NCBI GenBank assembly: GCA_914767715.1
Contig: OU612075.1
Location: 18,290,001 to 18,354,000 of the forward strand
Reading direction: 5' to 3'
Origin: Membranipora membranacea
Taxonomy: Eukaryota > Bryozoa > Gymnolaemata > Cheilostomatida > Membraniporidae
Length of the DNA: 64,000 bases
Program-made: the position numbers and the translations under genes
Shown here: piece after piece, positions 37,101 to 48,100 of the stretch
Layout of the letters: each line of letters opens with the position of its first letter
Numbering within the stretch: position 1 is the stretch's first letter
Notes under the pieces: generated by a model
The model's input: the letters and a program-made list of their open reading frames with translations, nothing else
Databases searched by the model: none
Told to the model about the DNA's origin: nothing

Positions 37101-39968
37101 TCCCCTAAAGGTATCTCCATGATGATTCATATCTTTACTATAAATAATGTTATGTAACATTATCATGCAGAGGTAATATAGCATACCAGTTATAGATATA
37201 CTTTCATTATTTATTTACCGTCTGTTTGTGCAGGTATAGAAGGATTAGAAGGAAAACAGGCTTCTATGGCAGCTGATTTCTCAGTCGGTAGATTTAAGCA
37301 TCTAGTCAGACTATTGTTTGTACACGGTCACTGGACATACGATCGACTCGCTGTCATGACTCTATATAACTTCTTCAAAAACTCTGTAAGTTAGATGACA
37401 TTGCATCAGGATGGTTTTCTTTATTTTAATTAATGGCCTGACTTATCTTGCCTCTTTTCCGCAAAGGATCTTATTTGGGCGAGGAGTAGTTTGAACATCC
37501 TCATCTTATAGCAAAACAATGATATACCCCCCCCCTCCCCCCTCCCCCCCCCAATATCTACAAACTAGACGTTTGTGTTAAATTTCAGTTTAGATTTTTG
37601 CCTTCTTAAAGATTTGAAGGTTTAGTTTACCTAAATACTATCTTATCTCTTTGTTATTTGCCTGTTTTTACAGAACCTGATATTCCTGCTGTTCTGGTAT
37701 CAGATATACTGTATGTTTAGCGGACAGAACCACATAGATCAGATTTATCTCATAGTGTTCCACCTACTCTTCACCAGTCTACCTCCCATAGTACTCGGTA
37801 TCCTAGATCAAGATCTGCCTGAAGATGTACTCATGTCACATCCAAGGCTCTACAAGCAGGGCCCTCAAAATAAGGTATGTGTCTTCATGCGTAAAATTTT
37901 ATCTCCATCGCATATATGACTATGTGTGTCAGTAATTCCGCAAAATAAGGATTAAATTTGCTAATAGTTGAAATGAGAAAACTGTTATGAAATTTATTGG
38001 AAGATTTGATTTTTTGGTCTTATCTCCCTAGATATTATATGTAGCCGTAGATCAAGTTTAATCCAATTGCCTGAATTCCAGTTGCTCCATTCCACCGCCG
38101 CAGGTGCCTGTGGCGTCACCAGCAACTTAGAATGTAGGAAATTGGACCAAACTTGGTCTAATGTAGCACTGTGGGAATTGATATCTGTCCTTGTTTGTAT
38201 TGAACTGTTACTGATCGCATTCGATTTCAAATTGTAACATTAGTATTATTCACCTATTTTGTAGTTATACCATACCTACTCCTACTGGCTACAGATATTA
38301 GATTCTCTCTATCAAAGTCTCATCGTATTCTTCATTTCAGTTTTGGTAAGTTTGTATGTCAACGTAAAAATGCATTTCCTTTGTACATCTCAGGTTGATT
38401 TAAAGTCCACTAGTGAACTATGTGGGTTGGCTACTCACTGTTACAGCTTCTGCAATTGATCCACCCTAAACACAAATAAAAGTATTAAGAGCAAAGCTTT
38501 GCATTAGGTGGTGAAAAAAAGCAGTCCAAAGTCCAAACATTTTTGCCATATGGGAAGAAAATAAAAGAAGGTTGGAAAGACTGGAACGTGTGAAACGTAC
38601 TGCTGGAGAAAAAAATTCCGTTATGCAAGTCAATACTGCAATTTAGTCCGAGTGTACTCTTGGGTAGAATTCCATCAGACAAGAAATAAGAGATCCGGCT
38701 GTAAATTATTTTTACAGCAAAGTATTTGCTGGAATCAAAACATATTTTGTGATAATGGAAATCCACATTCATTTACTGTGTAGAATAATTGGCGTTATTT
38801 TCAATTATTTACATTTCAGCACTACAGTGGTAGTGATATTGGTGTATGGAGTCTTGGTACAATACAAACTATAACTCTAGTCATATCTCAGTGGTCCGTC
38901 CTTATGATAGAAACAAGATCTTGGGTAAGTTATCTCATTCATCTATATTTTAGGGTCATCTTTGATTTATAATTGTTGCTAGCAGACCTAGTTCTGTAAA
39001 AGGAAATTAGATTTACGATAATTTGTGAATTAGATTTAATTTATATACATATATTATCTTCTTTTATTTAAATGATTATTCTTCCTTCTTTTGTATTATA
39101 CCTATTCCATAATTCTCAGTAATATTCCAATAGGTAATTTAAATGACTGTCTTTGTCGACTCTGTAACTAGGGAGCGTTTGAACTCTGGAATATGTATTA
39201 CATATGGATTTCGAATACCTACATAATTAACAATATCTAAAAATTGACTTTTTCCAGCGCCCATAAAATTGCCATCAGAATTGCTTGGGAACACATAAAA
39301 TGCTGTCAGTCATCATCTTTATCATGTTTATGATTTATTTATTGCAGCATTGGCCGTTTGTGACATCAAACATAGCGAGTGTAATATGTTTCTGGATATT
39401 CCTCACTGTGATAAGTACTGCCTGTGTCCTGTGCGACCCCCCATCTAATCCTATCGGAGTCATGGAGTATGTACTATCTACAGCAGATGCTTGGCTCTGC
39501 ATTCTCCTTGGCGCAATTGTTGCGGTCATTCCAAGGTAGGTACAGCGCATAATCTGTCTTCACTTCTACTCATGCCATTCATGAGATAAAGCTATTTTAC
39601 TTTTCTATTTATTTAATCCATACCAAGTACTTATGACTTATGGGGTTTTAAAGGACCAAATTTATACATTTGTGCGCTCAAAGATTTGAAGGGCCTTTTG
39701 ATGCTACATTACATTGTTGAAAAGATTTTGTGCATTGTTTGATGTCTCAGCCTACAGTGATTTGCCATGTTTTAATCCGGCTTTCTGCTATATTTACAGG
39801 CTTGTGTGTATAGTTGCCGCAAACATGTTCTATCCGACAGATGCAATCCACACCAGATCTCTAGTGCTAAGCAAAAAGATGAAATCTGCAGAAAATTTCT
39901 CAATACAATTTCCTGCTACCCCTTCAAATAGTATAAACACCGTTGAGGAATCCGTTATATCAGCTTAG
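16123..39968 (+). CDS. ATP10: ATP10-type phospholipid-translocating P4-ATPase (flippase)
   Basis: Twenty-eight exons, about 1317 residues: 16123-16518, 16955-17065, 19233-19375, 20922-20997, 22029-22107, 23028-23154, 24604-24710, 25836-25967, 26412-26554, 27402-27551, 27923-28031, 28630-28829, 29072-29171, 31175-31315, 31638-31807, 32238-32364, 32725-32819, 33320-33440, 33852-33975, 34652-34809, 35347-35495, 35944-36043, 37234-37385, 37674-37874, 38265-38345, 38820-38924, 39348-39535 and 39800-39968. Every junction keeps frame. Landmarks are [20 protein letters not shown] (M1), DGES at about 268-271, the phosphorylation loop [12 protein letters not shown] (Asp near 495), [30 protein letters not shown] and GDGANDV near 1003-1009, followed by six C-terminal membrane segments. 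The match is closest to class V (ATP10A/B/D). These flip phosphatidylcholine or glucosylceramide to the cytosolic leaflet, usually with a CDC50 partner. Known vertebrate members run about 1430-1500 residues. The start is uncertain: Met codons at 16123, 16264 and 16345 are all in frame. Other exons could be missed. Candidate polyA signal at 40120-40125. Confidence 0.93.
18007..18319. mobile_element. Foldback MITE with 12-bp flanking direct repeat
   Basis: Lies in ATP10 intron 2. Arms of about 130 bases: AGAACTTGCAAAATGCAGAG at the left is mirrored by CTCTGCATTTTGCAAGTTCT at the right, and pairing continues through the GACAGGGGAAGGTAATTTTG block; the loop is short (about 18140-18190). The direct repeat TTATAATCTTTG stands on both sides (17995-18006 and 18320-18331). 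Arms are nearly identical, so the insertion looks recent. No coding capacity. Confidence 0.8.
20075..20118. repeat. Perfect 44-bp palindrome (family A, copy 1)
   Basis: ATP10 intron 3. Each 22-base half is the exact complement of the other; the half includes TCACAGAGTAAGGATAT and the centre is GGATATATCC. The same core recurs at 20613, 25132 and 25704. Confidence 0.85.
20613..20648. repeat. Family A palindrome, copy 2
   Basis: ATP10 intron 3, about 530 bases after copy 1. Same CACAGAGTAAGGATAT half-site and its complement, with the outer bases less well paired (TATTCACAG on one side, CTGTTATAT on the other). Confidence 0.8.
22376..22440. other. Intron 5 spacer, no element recognised
   Basis: Introns 4 and 5 of ATP10 (20998-22028 and 22108-23027) hold no supported repeat family member beyond AT-rich sequence; recorded to show they were read. 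Confidence 0.3.
23484..23514. repeat. Short perfect hairpin
   Basis: ATP10 intron 6. ATTGTGTATAGAG and CTCTATACACAAT pair around a 5-base AGCAG loop. Non-coding; no copies elsewhere were noticed. Confidence 0.6.
25132..25165. repeat. Family A palindrome, copy 3
   Basis: ATP10 intron 7. Same half-site as copy 1 but the centre is GGATATCC, two bases shorter, so the spacing of the two halves varies between copies while the palindrome is kept. Confidence 0.8.
25238..25315 (+). mobile_element. LINE 3'-end fragment ending in ATCC repeats
   Basis: About 78 bases nearly identical to the tail of the LINE at 50.41-50.50 kb: AGCAATTACACTG, then TTTCGCGACTCATTTTTTCT and CAGTGATAGTAATAAAATCC, followed by a short ATCC repeat. 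It is a severely 5'-truncated copy sitting in ATP10 intron 7, in the same orientation as the gene. Confidence 0.8.
25704..25737. repeat. Family A palindrome, copy 4
   Basis: ATP10 intron 7, about 570 bases after copy 3. ATCACAGAGTAAGGATAT followed by its exact complement. A further partial half-site, CAGAGTAAGGATGTAT, is at 33522-33537 in intron 18. Confidence 0.8.
26675..26729. repeat. Tandem duplication of a 27-28-bp intronic unit
   Basis: TTTAGACCATCCTTAGTT occurs twice in a row in ATP10 intron 9, separated by ATCAGCAAG. Non-coding. Confidence 0.6.
31439..31518. repeat. TTAGTGTAAGTG short tandem repeat
   Basis: Four to five degenerate copies of a unit of about 15 bases in ATP10 intron 14. 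It contains repeated GTAAGT-like donor words but none is joined to an open frame. Confidence 0.5.
32175..32266 (+). repeat. 46-bp tandem duplication covering a 3' splice site and exon start
   Basis: Two adjacent copies (32175-32220 and 32221-32266) of TATCTGATTRTTTACAG plus the first 29 bases of ATP10 exon 16, differing at a single base. The second acceptor (exon from 32238) restores the frame. Use of the first (exon from 32192) would add 46 bases and hit a TGA after LPFDSTI. Confidence 0.85.
32434..32543. mobile_element. Family B MITE, copy 2
   Basis: ATP10 intron 16. TTCGATCCAATTTGCTTCCA at the left; GCAAATTGGATCATACTTGA and TCT at the right, with GAGCAACTCCAGATGCAG before it. More diverged than copy 1. 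Confidence 0.65.
33974..34019 (+). repeat. 23-bp tandem duplication covering a 5' splice site
   Basis: GGGTAGGTCACAGTGTCAAC at the end of ATP10 exon 19 is followed by GGGTAAGTCACGGTGTCAAC exactly 23 bases on. The exon as modelled ends at 33975, before the first GT. The second copy has the stronger GTAAGT donor, but its use would add 23 bases and break the frame. Confidence 0.75.
34165..34224. repeat. GGCATATCACA tandem repeat
   Basis: Five head-to-tail copies of an 11-base unit, the first and last extended by AC, in ATP10 intron 19. Non-coding. Confidence 0.8.
35513..35656. repeat. CAA/ACA-rich low-complexity tract
   Basis: Start of ATP10 intron 21. Degenerate (CAA)n trinucleotide repeat. 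It stays open in two frames and would code a Gln/Thr-rich run if retained, but it lies after a good donor (35496-35501, GTATGT). Confidence 0.7.
36605..36676. mobile_element. Family C MITE, copy 1
   Basis: ATP10 intron 22. AGGCTGTGTTGACAAGCTTT at the left and AAGCTTGTCAAGACTGGCT at the right, with an internal GGGG / CCCC pairing. Member of a family with consensus tip AGCCTGTCTTGACAAGCTTT. Confidence 0.7.
37039..37104. mobile_element. Family C MITE, copy 2 (diverged)
   Basis: ATP10 intron 22. TGCCTGTCTTGACACAAATT at the left and CTGTCAAGACAG at the right. Confidence 0.55.
37523..37553. repeat. Poly-C tract
   Basis: About 30 bases of almost pure C with a few T in ATP10 intron 23. Similar plus-strand C runs lie at 2969, 7369, 11067, 18602 and 24520. 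Confidence 0.7.
38050..38160. mobile_element. Family B MITE, copy 3
   Basis: ATP10 intron 24. AGATCAAGTTTAATCCAATT at the left and AAATTGGACCAAACTTGGTC at the right; the inner arms include TTCCAGTTGCTCC and AGCAACTTAGAAT. Confidence 0.75.
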
Positions 39969-41460
39969 CTGAGTAAGACCAAATGCATGAATCTTCGGCC
40001 TGAAATATGAGACAGAAAAACGCTGTTAAAATTTTGCTGTTCAATCGACCAATTTGTCCTCGATCCACAAAGTTTCTGGTCCTCTCAACTTTGGGGACGC
40101 TATAATTTTGCTGCTCAAAAATAAAGTGCATTCCATAATATTTTAACTACTTAGGCTAAATTATGTGCAACAATTCTTGGATCTCCATAAAATATGATAT
40201 TTTTCTACAGACATATTGGAGCTATTATTACAGTCATATTCTTCTCCATGACTGATGCTTGGCAATCTACTATATTAACTTTGTTCAAAAATTTTGTATA
40301 AGTCATTCGCTCAGGGCTCTATGCAAGATCCTACGAATCGTTTTTCCCTCTTATAGTTAGGGTTGTGATGTGTTTAAATTTCTTGCCTTTTTCAAACAAT
40401 GAATTTTTTTTTTCTAAGATTTCAAACTTATTTTTATTGTTGTAGATTGAATAAGGTTTTTAGTCTTTGTTACAAAACTCAGCTTATTATTGCTCTTAGT
40501 CAGTAAATGGTTGTGATTATTGCTATTCCTTAAGTAGCACAAATCAAATAAATCCACATAAATATGAGAAAGATTCAACTGTGTTGAGAACACTGCGCAG
40601 CCATAACTTATTGTTGCAAAGTACAATAGGCCACTGACGAGATAAATTATAGACCATCATGAGATTGAACTGCTCAACTCCTGGAATTTAAGACCGATAA
40701 TAAGTTAAGGCAGGGAGATTGGAAGGGTTAAAAACATGGTCCACTCTCCATGGTCAAGGGTAGCGTATCCCTCCCTGCTAAAAATATTTATGGTGTTTGT
40801 GAAACACTGAAGTTGTCTTTTCACCGTTTTAATCATGCTGACAATGAGGCAAGTTCTGACTTTTGTCACATTGAGAGTTTGTGCTAACCAGTTCAATTGG
40901 CTAAGCTAAGAATTAACAGCCAATAGGATGATTATATGATAGCCTGATGATATGATCCAGATTTTGATATAGGGGGTTAGACACTCCAGCCTTTTCATGT
41001 TTATCTCAAGTATATTTTCAGCTACAACATTGGTGAGGAATAAAAGAAGAAAGAAAAAAGTATACTTTTTGTTCCCTAAGAGGTTTAAAGAATACCATAG
41101 ACTTAGAAGTAAGTATTGTAAGTATTGTATTGTATTGTAAGTATTGTAAGTAAGTATTGAAAGATGGCTGTATTCTTTCCACCATATCCAAACAATGATC
41201 TCCCTCTTGTTTGATCAGCATGGTTCATCTCATGCCAAGTTTTAATTAACCATATCAATTTAGTTAACTTACATCAACTTACATCAAAGACGACATCACG
41301 CTAGACCGCCTAGGGGGGGGCGTAAGGGGCGTGCCTCTGTTTTTGGACATAACTACATAAGGTTTGGACGTTGTTCCAGAATACCGTCCCATGGGTAGGT
41401 CATTTGGGTTCAGAGTGGGTACATGTACCCATCCAGTAGGGCATCAGTAGTATTGTCCTC
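39969..41460. other. ATP10 3' region and spacer
   Basis: Holds the candidate ATP10 polyA signal AATAAA (40120-40125), an AT-rich stretch, and at 41108-41160 a GTAAGTATT tandem repeat. No exon supported. Confidence 0.4.
41108..41160. repeat. GTAAGTATT short tandem repeat
   Basis: Runs of GTAAGTATT and GTATT units in imperfect order, non-coding. Confidence 0.6.
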
Positions 41461-41469
41461 TGATTGTCC

Positions 41470-42690
41470 TTAGATTTTCATATCCCGTATTGTCCGGGGC
41501 AGAAAACTGTTATGAAAACAGTTCCCTGTGGCAGCGATAGAGCGTGGCTCGTTCCGTGTTTGTGATCTTGTCGAGACTGTAGTATGGGGCTGGTTTATTA
41601 TTTCATCGTAGGATGTGCAGAGTGCAGGGTGGGCCTCCTCTCTTGACAGTACCTTATGTAGGAGCTTTACCCTGGAGTTCTTCCGCCGAATAACTAGCTG
41701 TTCCAGCTGCAATTTCTCCTTTGCTTCCGTAACACCCCTCCTCCCCTTCAATCCACAGATCATTCTCACACCTTGGTTTCGCACAATCTCGAGTGCCTCG
41801 ATCTCCCTCTTTGTGGAAGGATCCCAGGCACAGAAAGCATATTTCAGATGAGGAAGGCAGAGAGACTTGTACGCAATCAGTCTGGCTCTCTCCGGTGCCC
41901 AGTAGAGAGCTCGTCTGATCATCCCAATCTGCTTTCTGGCGCTGCAGATTTTGTCGGCTATGTGGTCAGTGAACTTTAGATCTGACTGCAGTATCACTCC
42001 CAAGTATTTGCAGTGATCTGTGCGCTCCAGCACTATATTGTCCATAGTGTACTCTGGGACTGTTCTCTGGGGATGGAAGGCAATAATCTTATACTTCTTA
42101 GCATTAAAACTCATCCCCCAGATTTTAGCCCAGGTGTTCAGTGACTCCAAGTTGGCTTGGAATCTCTCCTCATCATTTGTGTTGTCTACATTTTGGTACA
42201 TCAGGGTATCATCAGCAAATAGGCCAGCAGAGCAATCAACATGATATACGTTGATATACACCAAAAACAACACTGGACCCAACACCGAGCCCTGTGGGAC
42301 TCCGGATGTCACTGGAAGGGATTCAGATACAGCTCCATCCAGCACCACTGTCTGCGATCGGATACACAGGAAGTCATGTATCCAGTCCAGCAGGTAGCTT
42401 TCCATACCAGGTATGTCCGTCAGTTTTTGCATTAGCAATGCATGGGGTATGCGGTCAAAGGCCTTTGACAGTTCCAAGACTGCTGCGTGCACACTGGACT
42501 TCTTGTCGGTTGCTCCTATGATCTCATGCAAAGTGGCGCATATCTGAGTTTCACATGAGATCCCTTTCCTGAAACCATGTTGTCTATTGTGGAGCCAACT
42601 GTCAATCTTCTCTAGAAGGTTTCTCAGCACAATATGTTCAAGCAGTTAACAGGGTATGCTTGTGAGAGAGATTGTAGAGTAGTCCAATGA
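41470..42690 (-). pseudogene. CR1-like LINE reverse transcriptase relic
   Basis: An open frame of 386 codons (41470-42630) continues upstream to about 42690 through one in-frame stop (minus-strand TAA at 42648-42646), in the SLTSIPC segment that normally precedes the fingers domain. Motifs seen are NRQHGFRKGISCETQ, GVPQGSVLGPVLFLVYIN, the FADD catalytic box (LFADDTLMY) and CKYLGVIL. In motif A the catalytic Asp appears as Glu (AVLELSKAFDRIP). The 5' part including the endonuclease is missing. The style resembles CR1/Jockey-type elements of a different subfamily from the 13 kb copy. Nonsense codon plus the catalytic change indicate a dead copy. Confidence 0.8.
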
Positions 42691-42735
42691 ACTTCATTGA
42701 GTAGTCTGAAACACAGCATTAGTTAGGCTAATCAT

Positions 42736-42790
42736 TAGCCTGTCTTGACAAGCTTTGTCAAGCTTGCCAAAGCTTGTCAAGACAGGCTAG
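42736..42790. mobile_element. Family C MITE, copy 3 (compact palindrome)
   Basis: TAGCCTGTCTTGACAAGCTT at the left and its complement AAGCTTGTCAAGACAGGCTA at the right, almost without a loop. The best preserved tip sequences of family C; it lies just upstream of the LINE relic. Confidence 0.8.
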
Positions 42791-42794
42791 GTCA

Positions 42795-43314
42795 TCAGTA
42801 GGTATCGTTATCGATTGAAAATTATTGGTTGAAACTGAAAGTACAACAAACATAAATACATATGAGTGCAATGAACATTGCTGAGAGCAAATTGCAATAA
42901 ATGGCATGGATGTATACATAAATAATTATCAGGAGATTATGGTAATACTTGATGTACTGCTAAAATTCTATTCCCTCTCCCACCAATAAACTCCTTCTCA
43001 TTGTTCTCTCCAAGGAGTGAAAGAGCTCTCTATCAATCAACTCCCATTCTCTGTTGACCAGTTGAGTTTGTACGTTGGTATATAGTTGCTTGGTTTGATG
43101 GGGTGGCTCGCCATTTCCACAAAGCTCACCACTCACAACCACATTTGACAGTATTTAGGAAAAGTTTTTGCTGCTAAGTTGGCCCATGGTTATCTATTGT
43201 GCAATGAGTTCTAACTTGAGGACCTTATAACTGGAATTGTTTTGTAGTAATCAATGGAAAGGTAAATTTTTAATAAGACGATCTCATATTCATCTCATAT
43301 TTCAGGTTGTTAAA
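42795..43314. other. Spacer upstream of MED11
   Basis: No exon seen until the acceptor-like TTTCAG at 43300-43305, nine bases before the MED11 ATG. A promoter could not be recognised. Confidence 0.35.
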
Positions 43315-44887
43315 ATGGCTTCAGGTTCTCACTCTCAAAGACTCACCTCGTTAGAACAGATTGAAGCTGATATAGCTCATGCTCTAGAACATGCAGGTAA
43401 TGGAGCAGATTAATGTGAAGCAATGATGATCAGGATATTGTTGTTATGCTCATCTTCGAAATTAAATCACATATCTGTGTTGTTGGGTAGTGTTTGTGAC
43501 AATTTTGACTTTAGACTATTTCTAAAAAGGCATGCAGCGATTTCAGTTAGAAATTCATCATGGCGCAGTTCCAGGGATGATAAGCCCACCCATCAAATCC
43601 ATAATGCAATGTGAGTGTCGTACTTGCACCCATAGCGGTTCTCACGTCTATCTATCACTCGGGTCACAAATCCTTTCAATATGACGCCACAATCCCCACA
43701 CTTTATATTATTAGCCAGTGCCACTGCTGAGTTAGCTAAAGACAAACCAACCAACAAACAGTTGGACACTCATGCTCAGAATTTTGTCAAAACAGTTAAC
43801 GGTATAGAGACAAATCTACTCAAACAGATAAACTATCTATCTCAAGTCAGTACGACTCACCCGCATACAGGAAGCAGCTACGGAGCTCATAAAGATTGGC
43901 AGGTGAGGCGAACACATTGCAAGACGACTATCAAATTTTCTCTCATGTCAATTGGTCAAGAAAAAAACCAGATATAACTGAACACTGAGGCACTATAAGA
44001 GGGTACCATAGATTTACAGCACAAATTCAGACCTATATTGGGTTGTCAACTAGGCTGAAGGCTCAGAGTACAATGACAATTTCCATTTTTCATATAACAG
44101 GCGGTAAAACTGAAGTGGTTATTGTGGATAACTGTTTTTTTTGTTAGTTTGGTAAGAGCATTGCACGGTCAAAATGAATTTTCTAGTATTGCAATGACAC
44201 TCATTCAGAAAATGATGTGCAGAGATCTTGCTCTGTTGCCTGTATTCAGAAGAGTCTTCATTTCACAAAGACAAATTCCTAATTCCTATTGTAATGCACA
44301 GAAATTATTAAAGCAGGAATGTAAGAAAAACTGCAAAAAAAATTTAACTTGGAATATTGCACAGTCTATGAGGTCTCCTAATAAATATATTCTGTTCGAA
44401 AATATTTGATAACAAAATAATATGTTGACAATAATTAATCACCCAATTCAACAGCCAGAACACCAAATATAATTTCACACAATGTATCCGGAAGTTTTTA
44501 CCATTCAAGCCAAGCCAATAATGAAAAACTCATTTTGCCTACATTTTGCTTTGTTATGTTTGGTCCATTTCCATGTTCCAAACTTAACAAAGTATGACAT
44601 GGCGTTTCTAATATTACACAATATGCCACAATATGTTTTCATAATGTATTTATCTTCATGAAGAATGTCCCATCTCATCTCTTATTTTTGTGCCCCATGT
44701 GTATATAATACTTTAATATTAATGTTAAATCTGATTTATTCAATTGTAGATGTCCCATAGACGACAGGAACTGGCAGCTAATCGAGTAGATGAGTTGGAC
44801 AAGCTAAGGAGTGAAACTCAGTCATCTAATCCAAGTGAGCTGAGAAAGGCATTATCGCATCAAACATCATTCCCTCCAATGACATGA
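43315..44887 (+). CDS. MED11: Mediator complex subunit 11
   Basis: Three exons, 43315-43396, 43715-43902 and 44750-44887, give 135 residues with all junctions in frame. MED11 is a small head-module subunit of Mediator that pairs with MED22 and contacts RNA polymerase II/TFIIH in the nucleus. The family signature is clear: RLTSLEQIEADIAHALEHA at the start, then LAKDKPTNKQLDTHAQNFVK, IETNLLKQINYLSQVST, and HTGSSYGAHKDWQ. The human protein is about 117 residues, so the length fits; the C-terminal tail (SNPSELRKALSHQ) is a little longer. The ATG is preceded by TTTCAG|GTTGTTAAA, so a spliced or trans-spliced leader probably joins just upstream. The gene converges on the globin gene, whose stop lies about 300 bases away on the other strand. 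Confidence 0.92.
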
Positions 44888-45191
44888 GCCTTGAAGCTGC
44901 AGTTTTGGCAGCTAACACTCTTATAGCTAATATATATGCAACATCATGACCGATAGCCCTTCACAGTACTTATAATACTCAGAAGTACAGTGAAGTAATG
45001 TGAACTACCAATAGAACCTCTTTTGAGGCCACATGTCAAGAGAGGATATAGTCCTATATCCCTATGCTGCTTGGTTTGTGAAGTGTGAAAAAAATCACTG
45101 CAGATCCCCAGCAAATAGTTTATAATGTTAACATCTATACACTATAACAATGATAGTTTATCGGGCATATGGTCTTAGTTCAGCCATGATG

Positions 45192-48100
45192 TCATTTCTT
45201 TTGTCGCTCTTTCTTTTTCTCTGAGATAGCAGTTTTATGGTGTTCGATCATTAATGAGGTCCTCATATGAAAAGACAGAATTGAGAATAAATGATTATAA
45301 GCTGACTCTAGTTCTTGGCTCCACTTATTGCCGATTGTCTCTGAGATTGCGCTGACAAAGTGAGGACACATCACCTGAAAATGGGTCAAACATTCATCAT
45401 CATACATCTCAGAAAACTGAATCTGAAATGCCATCATTTCACCCTAAGGTGTATCTATTTTTGTCGTATTTGACACAGAAAATGTCTTGTGAATAATAAC
45501 AATATTCAGTCATTAACAATAATTAGCATCCACATGTCTGCACAGTGCACACTCTACATGTAGTAACAACATCCACCCTGTGCTTTAACACCTACTGGAT
45601 AATACTGCTATAGATAGGGAGCAGCTTGAGCAGTATGGGTGTACGTAGCCTTAGTATCCTTAGAAGGTTTACTTGATTGTATCAATGGCCTTTATTGATT
45701 TTGTCAGTGCCAAACACTATCTTTAGCATGTGATTTTTAATTTGAGTTGAAAATTGGGGTTCCAGTTCCGGGTATTAAATTGTGCATGGTTTCATGACAA
45801 TTCTGTTTTCTGGTCCGTTTCTTTAGTTACAGTTTCCCTCTCTCACTCTCTCTTGAAAGAGCTAGTGGAGTGGAGTCAAAAAGCTAAACATTTTATAAGT
45901 ATTCACATCATATGATAAAAATCTGCCTTACATCAATAAGCGGAACTTTAGCATTATATTTGCCATGTCGTGTACCGGTTGCTTTGACAACTGCTATCAT
46001 TTTCTCCTCCTCGTTGACTCGGTGGATCATCTTAGCCACTGTACTAAGTACCCTTAGCCCGTGGTTCCTCAGGATTCGGTTGTATACTTCATCTTCTACC
46101 TCAATGGATTTGAAGGGTATGAATTCACTCTTTACTTCAGGGTTCCTCTCAAACAAGCTGAAATTAACAACATGGAATTTATTAATCATATCTTTACGCC
46201 TACAAATGAAAATGGCTATCCCTGGAAGGTGGCATTTATAATAACTGCTTTAAATAATGCCTCCTCTTTGTAAAGAGAGAAAAAACTTCTGATATGATAA
46301 CATTTTGACAGAAAATGCAATAACAGCCATGTGATGCGCAGGCAAATGGTAAATGGGATATTGAGGTATTTCAACGGAGTGTCTTTTATAAGGGATGGTT
46401 ACTTCACTTCACGGACAATAACCAACTCCGAACTAATAAACAATTGCCTCTAGTACGAGACAGAATCCACTTACTTCATGAAGGTTACTGCTCCAATTCT
46501 ATCTGCATCTCTCTCAACCTGATTCCAAGAATGTACTAACAGTTTCTTTTCTTCATCCGTTAATTTTGCAACAGGTTCCAAGTCTACCACAAAACAAAAT
46601 ACATAAAAAAACATGGTATCTAAAAAAACTTTCCGCATTACTTCAAATCAGTACGCCTAAAGATTTAGATACTTTAAAATAAATTTGAGCAGGTCACCCA
46701 CCAACCCAGAACTGCAATGAAATCATTAATAAAGATATTTTAAATTGAGGCCTCCCAGAGAGGAACAAAGCAAAAAATAAGTTCATTTGGACACAATTCC
46801 AGAAGCCCTCACCCTTTTGAATTTGATTGAATTGAATTGGACATGAGTCTACGAATGCCGCATCTTAACCAATCTGTATCACTGTTTGATTATATCTAAT
46901 ACCTCACATGGACCAATGGTGCAGAATTACCCATGTTTTCATTGTGGTTATGTAATCTCCAGGCAGAGAAAAAAATGAAACCTGAACCAATAACACCCAT
47001 CCGAAGACTTTCACACATTTCATAAGACTGAATGATTTATTGGACTCACTAGGATCATAAGGTTGCTCCTCCTCCTCTGGTGAACTTTGACCCGAGCTGC
47101 TATCAGAGTAACTCACTCTATCTCTTGGTTTGTCAGAGTCTGATACTGTGTTTCTAGATCTAAATCCATTTCTGTAACATCAAATCAAAGTAAAAAATAG
47201 CGACATGAGTTGAAGCCAGCAGTTTTCCAGAGACACAATAAATATTAAATTATTCAATATACCATGATAGGCTGATGTAAGAACTCAGTAGACCTGGAGT
47301 TTCGACTCCATGACAAGAAGCTTGGTTAGTTTGACCGCCTACGCTTCATGAATGTCTTGTTTCTGCCCGAAGTTTGTTGAAATAGCAATTATGGTATTCC
47401 GTTATCCAGTTGCCCAAGCGGGTCAACCTACACTAATTTTTGGTTATATTAAGAAAACATGATGTCTGTGTTTCCTTGTTATGTAGTTTATTGGAAACAT
47501 GACAATATTACCCTAAAGAATAATGAATAGGGTTAATAACTTTAAAAAAACAGTCAGAAAAAGAAAATGCAATCAGACAAGCAAAAAAGCAACCAGAAAA
47601 AAAATTGATACAAATGCTCTTACGTGCTTAATCGGAAGCAGCAAGTTGCAGCGGTCATCATGTATGGGAGATCAAAGATTGAATGTTTTTCATACAGAAT
47701 TAGCACAGTTTTACAGTCTAATATGAACAGTAGCGGCAATGTGTATTTTTCTTGAAACTGTATTAGGGGCGTAGCTACTAGGGCTAACCGCTAGGCTAAA
47801 CAAAGTGAAAACTATTGGTCACAACCTGTGACAATCCAATAGGGCTATTTGCTCTGGGAAGCCAGATAGTTTTGCTATATCTAAACTATACTAATCTGTT
47901 TGCTAAGCTATATTCTAGTTGCTCAATCGAACGCACAGGGGAGTACGGCAAAAACTGTATACACCACTGCTGATAACGACACAAAACTGTCGCTGTACAA
48001 TGTGTGAATGACGTTGGGCTCTGAAGGCGAGGACAGGCTAGCTCACACCCTATAATTCACTTATGCTATCCTTCCTCACACCTTGACTTTAGCGGAAATG

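Noticed and set aside
16123-39968. ATP8 or ATP11 identity for the flippase
   Set aside because: The wording around M1, the [12 protein letters not shown] loop, YTKGAD and [12 protein letters not shown] segments fits class V ATP10 better than class I or VI.
44122-44409. 95-codon open frame in MED11 intron 2
   Set aside because: No recognised motif and no splice sites that keep the MED11 frame; the next real exon is at 44750.
47523-47726. Lys-rich 67-codon open frame in globin intron 1
   Set aside because: On the opposite strand within an intron, low-complexity start, no motif.
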